Part shown: one piece after another, positions 60,035-64,000 of the stretch
Numbering within the stretch: position 1 is the stretch's first letter
Layout of the letters: every line of letters starts with the position of its first letter
The notes under the pieces: model-generated
Told to the model about the DNA's origin: nothing
What the model saw: only the letters and a program-made list of their open reading frames with translations
The model's database searches: none
From: Ruminococcaceae bacterium UBA7127
GTDB lineage: Bacteria; Bacillota; Clostridia; Oscillospirales; Acutalibacteraceae
Assembly: GCA_002493005.1 (NCBI GenBank)
Contig: DKXL01000029.1
Location: forward strand, 1 to 64,000
Direction: 5' to 3'
DNA: 64,000 bases
Translations under genes and position numbers: made by a program

Positions 60035-60071
60035 AGCTGTCTGCTCGAAATGTGAGCGGCGTCACGCCGCC
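60035..60071 (-). repeat. Palindromic repeat, copy 2
   Basis: Read on the minus strand: GGCGGCGTGACGCCGCT then CACATTTCGAGCAGACAGCT. Inverted relative to the copy at 27676. It lies just past the stop of the LysM gene and could also end its transcript. Confidence 0.65.
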
Positions 60072-60376
60072 TAGCCTATTGTTATAATTTGACCGGGATA
60101 AATAACGTTTGGATTATTAAGTCTGTTGAGATCAGAAAGTTGCTTGACAGTAGTGTTAAAACGTTGGGCTATTGACCAAAGAGTGTCGCCGGGGCGCGCA
60201 ACATAGTAATTATTGTCGGCTGTTCCGGCAGGAATGCTCAGCACCTGCCCTACGTACAGGCTGTTCGGGTCTTGAATGTTGTTGTACTTCAAAATGTCGT
60301 TTATCGTAGTTTGAAAAAACTGTGCTATTGCAAATAATGTATTACCGGGTCTTACAGTGTATTGCACAAGCTCCAT
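60071..60376 (-). CDS. Protein with two LysM domains
   Basis: A 101-residue protein made of two LysM peptidoglycan-binding units: YTVRPGNTLFAIAQFF...GQVLSIP (about residues 5-49) and YYVARPGDTLWSIAQRF...GQIITIG (about 57-101). There is no signal peptide or membrane helix. In sporulating bacteria such proteins often localise to the forespore surface or coat; that is only an inference here. GGAGG precedes the ATG. It is divergent from eno. Confidence 0.88.
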   Translation of the reverse strand: MELVQYTVRPGNTLFAIAQFFQTTINDILKYNNIQDPNSLYVGQVLSIPAGTADNNYYVARPGDTLWSIAQRFNTTVKQLSDLNRLNNPNVIYPGQIITIG

Positions 60377-60480
60377 TTTTATCGCCTCCTTATGCTAATA
60401 CATAATATGTAGTTTTCCTCTGATTGACACTGCGAATAAATTTTTCATAAATTGGTATGCTAAGTGTGGAGGTAATCAAT

Positions 60481-61737
60481 ATGAACATTACAATCGATAA
60501 AGTTTTTGGAAGAGAAATTATCGACTCAAGAGGTAACCCGACAGTCGAGGCAGAGGTTGGGTTGTCTGACGGCACATATGCAAAGGCATCCGTACCGTCC
60601 GGTGCTTCAACAGGTGAGTTTGAAGCGGTTGAGTTAAGAGATAACGATGCCCGCTATATGGGCAAAGGCGTAACTCAGGCGGTAAATAATATCAACAAGA
60701 TAATTGCTCCTGCTTTGTGCGGAGATTCACCGTTTGACCAGTGCGCAATCGACAGCAAACTTATTGAACTTGACGGTACCAAGAACAAGCAAAAGCTTGG
60801 TGCAAACGCAATTTTGGCTGTGTCGCTTGCGTGTGCCAAGGCAGCGGCAGGGCATTTTAAGCTACCGTTGTTTAGATATATCGGAGGCAGTTTTGCCGTC
60901 AGAATGCCCGTGCCTATGATGAATATTTTAAACGGAGGCGCGCATGCTGCCAATAATATCGACATTCAGGAATTTATGATAATGCCTGTAAATGCGTGTT
61001 GTTTTTCAGAAGGGTTAAGACAATGCTGTGAAATTTATCATACATTGGGCAAAATTCTCAAAAAGAATAATATGTCAACTTCTGTCGGCGACGAGGGCGG
61101 TTATGCACCAAATCTTGATTCGGACGAGCAGGCAATCGAGCTTATTATCAAGGCAATCGATATGGCAGGCTACAGCACAAACGACATAAAGATTGCGCTT
61201 GATGCAGCTGCTTCGGAATGGTATAGTGACGGTATTTACAAATTGCCGAAAAGACGTGAAGAGCTTACAAGCGACAAACTTATTGAATATTTTAAGCGTT
61301 TGTCATCGCAATATCCCATAATTTCCATAGAAGACCCTTTGTCAGAACACGATTGGGAAGGCTGGACAAAAATCACCTCGGAAATCGGTTCAAAGGTTCA
61401 GCTTGTCGGTGACGATTTGTTTGTAACAAATACCAAGCGTTTAAAGCAGGGAATAGACTGCGGCGCTGCAAATGCAATTCTTATAAAAATTAATCAAATC
61501 GGCACTCTTACGGAAACACTTGATGCAATAGATACCGCCCACAAAGCAGGGTATAAGACTGTTATATCGCACAGAAGCGGAGAAACCGAGGACACAACCA
61601 TTGCCGATCTCGCTGTTGCGGTCAATTCGGGTCAAATAAAAACAGGTGCGCCGTGCCGAACTGACAGAGTAGCAAAATACAACAGACTTTTGCGCATAGA
61701 AAGCGAGATAGTAAATACTTCGCAATACGGAATTTAG
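60481..61737 (+). CDS. eno: Enolase
   Basis: A 418-residue glycolytic enzyme converting 2-phosphoglycerate to phosphoenolpyruvate. GREIIDSRGNPTVEAEV near the N-terminus, SVGDEGGYAPNL, the metal site residues in ISIEDPLSEHDW and VGDDLFVTN, and SHRSGETEDTTIADLAVA are all present. ATG 60481 follows GGAGG by 8 bases; the frame from 60457 precedes that site. Confidence 0.97.
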   Translation: MNITIDKVFGREIIDSRGNPTVEAEVGLSDGTYAKASVPSGASTGEFEAVELRDNDARYMGKGVTQAVNNINKIIAPALCGDSPFDQCAIDSKLIELDGTKNKQKLGANAILAVSLACAKAAAGHFKLPLFRYIGGSFAVRMPVPMMNILNGGAHAANNIDIQEFMIMPVNACCFSEGLRQCCEIYHTLGKILKKNNMSTSVGDEGGYAPNLDSDEQAIELIIKAIDMAGYSTNDIKIALDAAASEWYSDGIYKLPKRREELTSDKLIEYFKRLSSQYPIISIEDPLSEHDWEGWTKITSEIGSKVQLVGDDLFVTNTKRLKQGIDCGAANAILIKINQIGTLTETLDAIDTAHKAGYKTVISHRSGETEDTTIADLAVAVNSGQIKTGAPCRTDRVAKYNRLLRIESEIVNTSQYGI

Positions 61738-61748
61738 TATAAACTGAC

Positions 61749-61785
61749 TTGAGGACAGTTTAATAAAGCTGTCCTCAAGCTTTAT
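61749..61785 (+). terminator. Terminator of eno
   Basis: CTTGAGGACAG (61749-61759) with CTGTCCTCAAG (61770-61780), then CTTTAT. Confidence 0.78.
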
Positions 61786-62012
61786 AATAAGCGGGCTTTT
61801 AAAAATTGCTGATTTTATGGAAGAATATGTAAATATTTCTTACATGTCGATAAATGACAAAAGTGTATTCGGCATAATGCACATAAAAACAGATAAAAAT
61901 TCTACAATTTAAAAGCGCTCTTTACTACATTAATTCATTAACGGAATTAAAATTGATGTAAATATATGATAAAATTATACAATGAAATGCTAATAGTCAG
62001 GAGGCATTTTTA

Positions 62013-64000
62013 TTGGTTTTTAAAAGGATTATCACAGGAGTAATGGCAGCAATTATGATGACAGGTATGTGTATTTCCAATGCTTCGGCAGCAACAAAGA
62101 ATAAACAACAGGACTATCAGACCTATGCAAAAAACCTTGATAAAACTACATATTCAGGTAGTGATCTCGGTGCAACCTACAGCAAAAAAGCGACTACTTT
62201 CAAGGTTTGGTCGCCGAAAGCGTCAAGTGTTAAGGTAAATATTTTTGAGCACGGCAGCGACGATGAGGGAGATGCCGGTTCAATTTCATCAAAAGCACTT
62301 GTTTTGGACAAAAAAACAGGAGTTTGGTCTACTACAATGAATGGTGACCTCAAAAATAAATATTACACCTATACTGTAAAGCATGGTAAAACAGCCAAGG
62401 AAACTGCTGATATTTATGCAAAGGCTTGCGGTGTAAACGGCAAGCGCAGTATGATTGTAGACCTTTCCTCTACCAATCCAAAGGGTTGGGAAGACGACAA
62501 GCATGTTCTTGTTTCAAATCAAACCTCAGCTTCGGTGTGGGAAGTATCTGTCGCAGATTTTTCTTCGTCGGAGTCAAGCGGAGTTTCAGAGAAATACAGG
62601 GGTAAGTTTATGGCTTTTACCGAGAACGGAACAACCGTAAACGGAGTTCAGGGTGCAGCCCCGACCTGTGTTGATTATCTCAAAAAGCTCGGTGTTAAAT
62701 ATGTTCAGATTATGCCGTTCTATGACTTTGGTTCAGTTGATGAGAGCAAGGACATAATGGAGCAGTATAACTGGGGTTATGACCCTGTCAACTACAACTG
62801 TCCTGAGGGCTCATATTCGACAAATCCATACAAGGGTGAAGTCAGAATCAAGGAATGCAAGCAGATGATACAGGCACTCCATAATGCAGGCATAGGCGTT
62901 ATTATGGATGTTGTTTACAATCATACCTACTCAACTGACTCTGCTTTTCAGGCAACCGTACCTAATTATTATTACAGAATGAATGATGACGGTACATTCT
63001 CAAACGGTTCGGGATGCAGCAATGACACAGCGTCAGAGCACGCTATGTTCCGCAAGTTTATGCGTGACTCTGTAACCTATTGGGCAAAGGAATATCACAT
63101 TGACGGTTTCCGCTTTGATCTTATGGGACTTCATGATGTTCATACAATGAACAGTATTCGTAATGATCTTGATAATCTCTACGCTGACGGCAGCGGACAA
63201 AAAATAATTATGTACGGCGAAGCGTGGGATATGCCGACTAAGTGCGACGACGGCACTGTAATGGCAAATCAAAACAACCTCAAGAAGCTCAATTCACGTA
63301 TCGGCGCATTTGACGATACAATTCGCGATGCAATCAAGGGCAGTAACGCAGGAACAGACAAGGGTTTTGTTCAGGAGGGTTCAAAGCGTGCCGCGCTGAA
63401 AACCGGAATTGCAGGTCAGTCTGACACAATTTCAGGCTGGGCAAAAGCTCCGTCGCAGTGTGTAACTTATACTTCCTGTCATGACAATCTCTGCCTTTAT
63501 GACAAACTTGTCGATTCGGTATACGGCAAAGACAGCGAATACCGCAAGCGTTATGAGGATCTTGTTAAGATGAATAAACTTGCAGGCGCAATAGTTATCA
63601 CCTCACAGGGTATTCCGTTTATGATGGCAGGCGAGGAGTTTGCACGCAGTAAGGACGGCGATGAGAACTCATATGCTTCAAGCAGAACAGAAAATATGAT
63701 TGATTGGCAGAATGTCGATAACTATTCGGACATTATTGAGTATTATCGCGGATTATATAAAATACGCGATGCATTTGCGGCTTTTTCGGACTGCACTGCA
63801 ATGACAGCCAACAACATTTCTTATATTCAGGATCCACCAAAGGGCGTTATGGGCTATGTGCTCAATAATACCGAGGATGATAAATGGAACAAGGTATGTG
63901 TGATCTTTAACGGCAGTGAGTCTGCCCAAGACATGACTGTAAAGGGCGATTGGGTAGTAATTGCCGATAACGAAAGTGCCGGTTTGCGCAACATCAAAAA
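62013..64000 (+). CDS. pulA: Secreted type I pullulanase (partial, runs off the edge)
   Basis: An open frame of at least 662 codons from TTG 62013 (GGAGG at 62000-62004) to the window edge. The product cleaves alpha-1,6 bonds in pullulan and branched starch. A signal peptide (about residues 1-29, ending SNASA) directs export. A CBM48-like domain (about 50-150) precedes the GH13 barrel with YNWGYDP (about 251-257), VVYNH, nucleophile D369 in GFRFDLMG, acid/base E403 in YGEAWD, and D491 in SCHDN. The C-terminus, which may carry dockerin or other binding domains, is not in the window. Confidence 0.92.
   Translation, partial: MVFKRIITGVMAAIMMTGMCISNASAATKNKQQDYQTYAKNLDKTTYSGSDLGATYSKKATTFKVWSPKASSVKVNIFEHGSDDEGDAGSISSKALVLDKKTGVWSTTMNGDLKNKYYTYTVKHGKTAKETADIYAKACGVNGKRSMIVDLSSTNPKGWEDDKHVLVSNQTSASVWEVSVADFSSSESSGVSEKYRGKFMAFTENGTTVNGVQGAAPTCVDYLKKLGVKYVQIMPFYDFGSVDESKDIMEQYNWGYDPVNYNCPEGSYSTNPYKGEVRIKECKQMIQALHNAGIGVIMDVVYNHTYSTDSAFQATVPNYYYRMNDDGTFSNGSGCSNDTASEHAMFRKFMRDSVTYWAKEYHIDGFRFDLMGLHDVHTMNSIRNDLDNLYADGSGQKIIMYGEAWDMPTKCDDGTVMANQNNLKKLNSRIGAFDDTIRDAIKGSNAGTDKGFVQEGSKRAALKTGIAGQSDTISGWAKAPSQCVTYTSCHDNLCLYDKLVDSVYGKDSEYRKRYEDLVKMNKLAGAIVITSQGIPFMMAGEEFARSKDGDENSYASSRTENMIDWQNVDNYSDIIEYYRGLYKIRDAFAAFSDCTAMTANNISYIQDPPKGVMGYVLNNTEDDKWNKVCVIFNGSESAQDMTVKGDWVVIADNESAGLRNIK

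Noticed and set aside
1..64000. CRISPR arrays, rRNA or tRNA genes
   Set aside because: No regularly spaced repeats and no tRNA T-arm or rRNA-like stretches were seen on reading.

Overview
The window looks like the chromosome of a low-GC, spore-forming Gram-positive anaerobe of the Ruminococcus/Oscillospiraceae type. This is inferred from gene content, not from a marker search. Signs are a cotJ spore-coat operon, a Feo iron system with a FeoB-associated Cys-rich peptide, a T-box in front of thrS, sigma-A promoters (TTGACA/TATAAT) with strong GGAGG ribosome sites, frequent TTG starts, and a secreted type I pullulanase suggesting starch use. A gut Ruminococcus such as the R. bromii group would fit.

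Layout. 1-9.3 kb: right end of a surface-polysaccharide cluster (GT4 glycosyltransferase, pyruvyl transferase-like protein, flippase, FrhB-like Fe-S protein, then capE, capF and capG for UDP-L-FucNAc, with a small lipoprotein inserted between capE and capF). 9.4-14.5 kb: accessory region with a GNAT, a HAD hydrolase, an anion permease broken by an amber codon, and a large serine recombinase sitting inside cotJC of the cotJABC operon. 14.8-18.8 kb: DtxR-type repressor and feoA-feoA-feoB-peptide operon with three matching inverted-repeat operators. 18.8-20.5 kb: ilvA-ridA. 20.5-23.4 kb: LytTR regulator, DUF3021 protein and ABC-2 exporter. 23.5-27.6 kb: MoxR (frameshifted)-DUF58-transglutaminase cluster. 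27.8-33.2 kb: HAD phosphatase, cyclophilin-like lipoprotein, S1-domain protein, rnhA-nifS-nifU. 33.7-46.6 kb: housekeeping run rnj, gdpP, rplI, dnaB, tilS, hpt, ftsH, uvrA. 46.7-52.4 kb: accessory stretch with a GyrI-like protein, a phage-type lysis cassette, a small sigma-like pair, a SpoIID-like protein and a membrane protein. 52.4-61.7 kb: thrS, degenerate VanY, rpmE, YigZ, dnaG-rpoD, Zn-peptidase, LysM protein, eno. 62.0 kb to the edge: pullulanase.

The most novel-looking signal is a leader-RNA motif found three times (before the S1-domain protein, the amidase and the 51-kb membrane protein). Each copy can fold as an H-type pseudoknot: a hairpin whose loop (GCCCACA or GCTCACA) pairs with TGTGGGC lying directly before the ribosome-binding sequence. 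Base changes among copies keep pairing. I cannot assign it to a known riboswitch or leader family from memory. The second strong signal is the recombinase junction inside cotJC: only the 5' part of cotJC is present, the recombinase borrows cotJC DNA for its last codons, and the missing 3' part is not in the window. Part or all of 1-13.86 kb may therefore be an integrated island.
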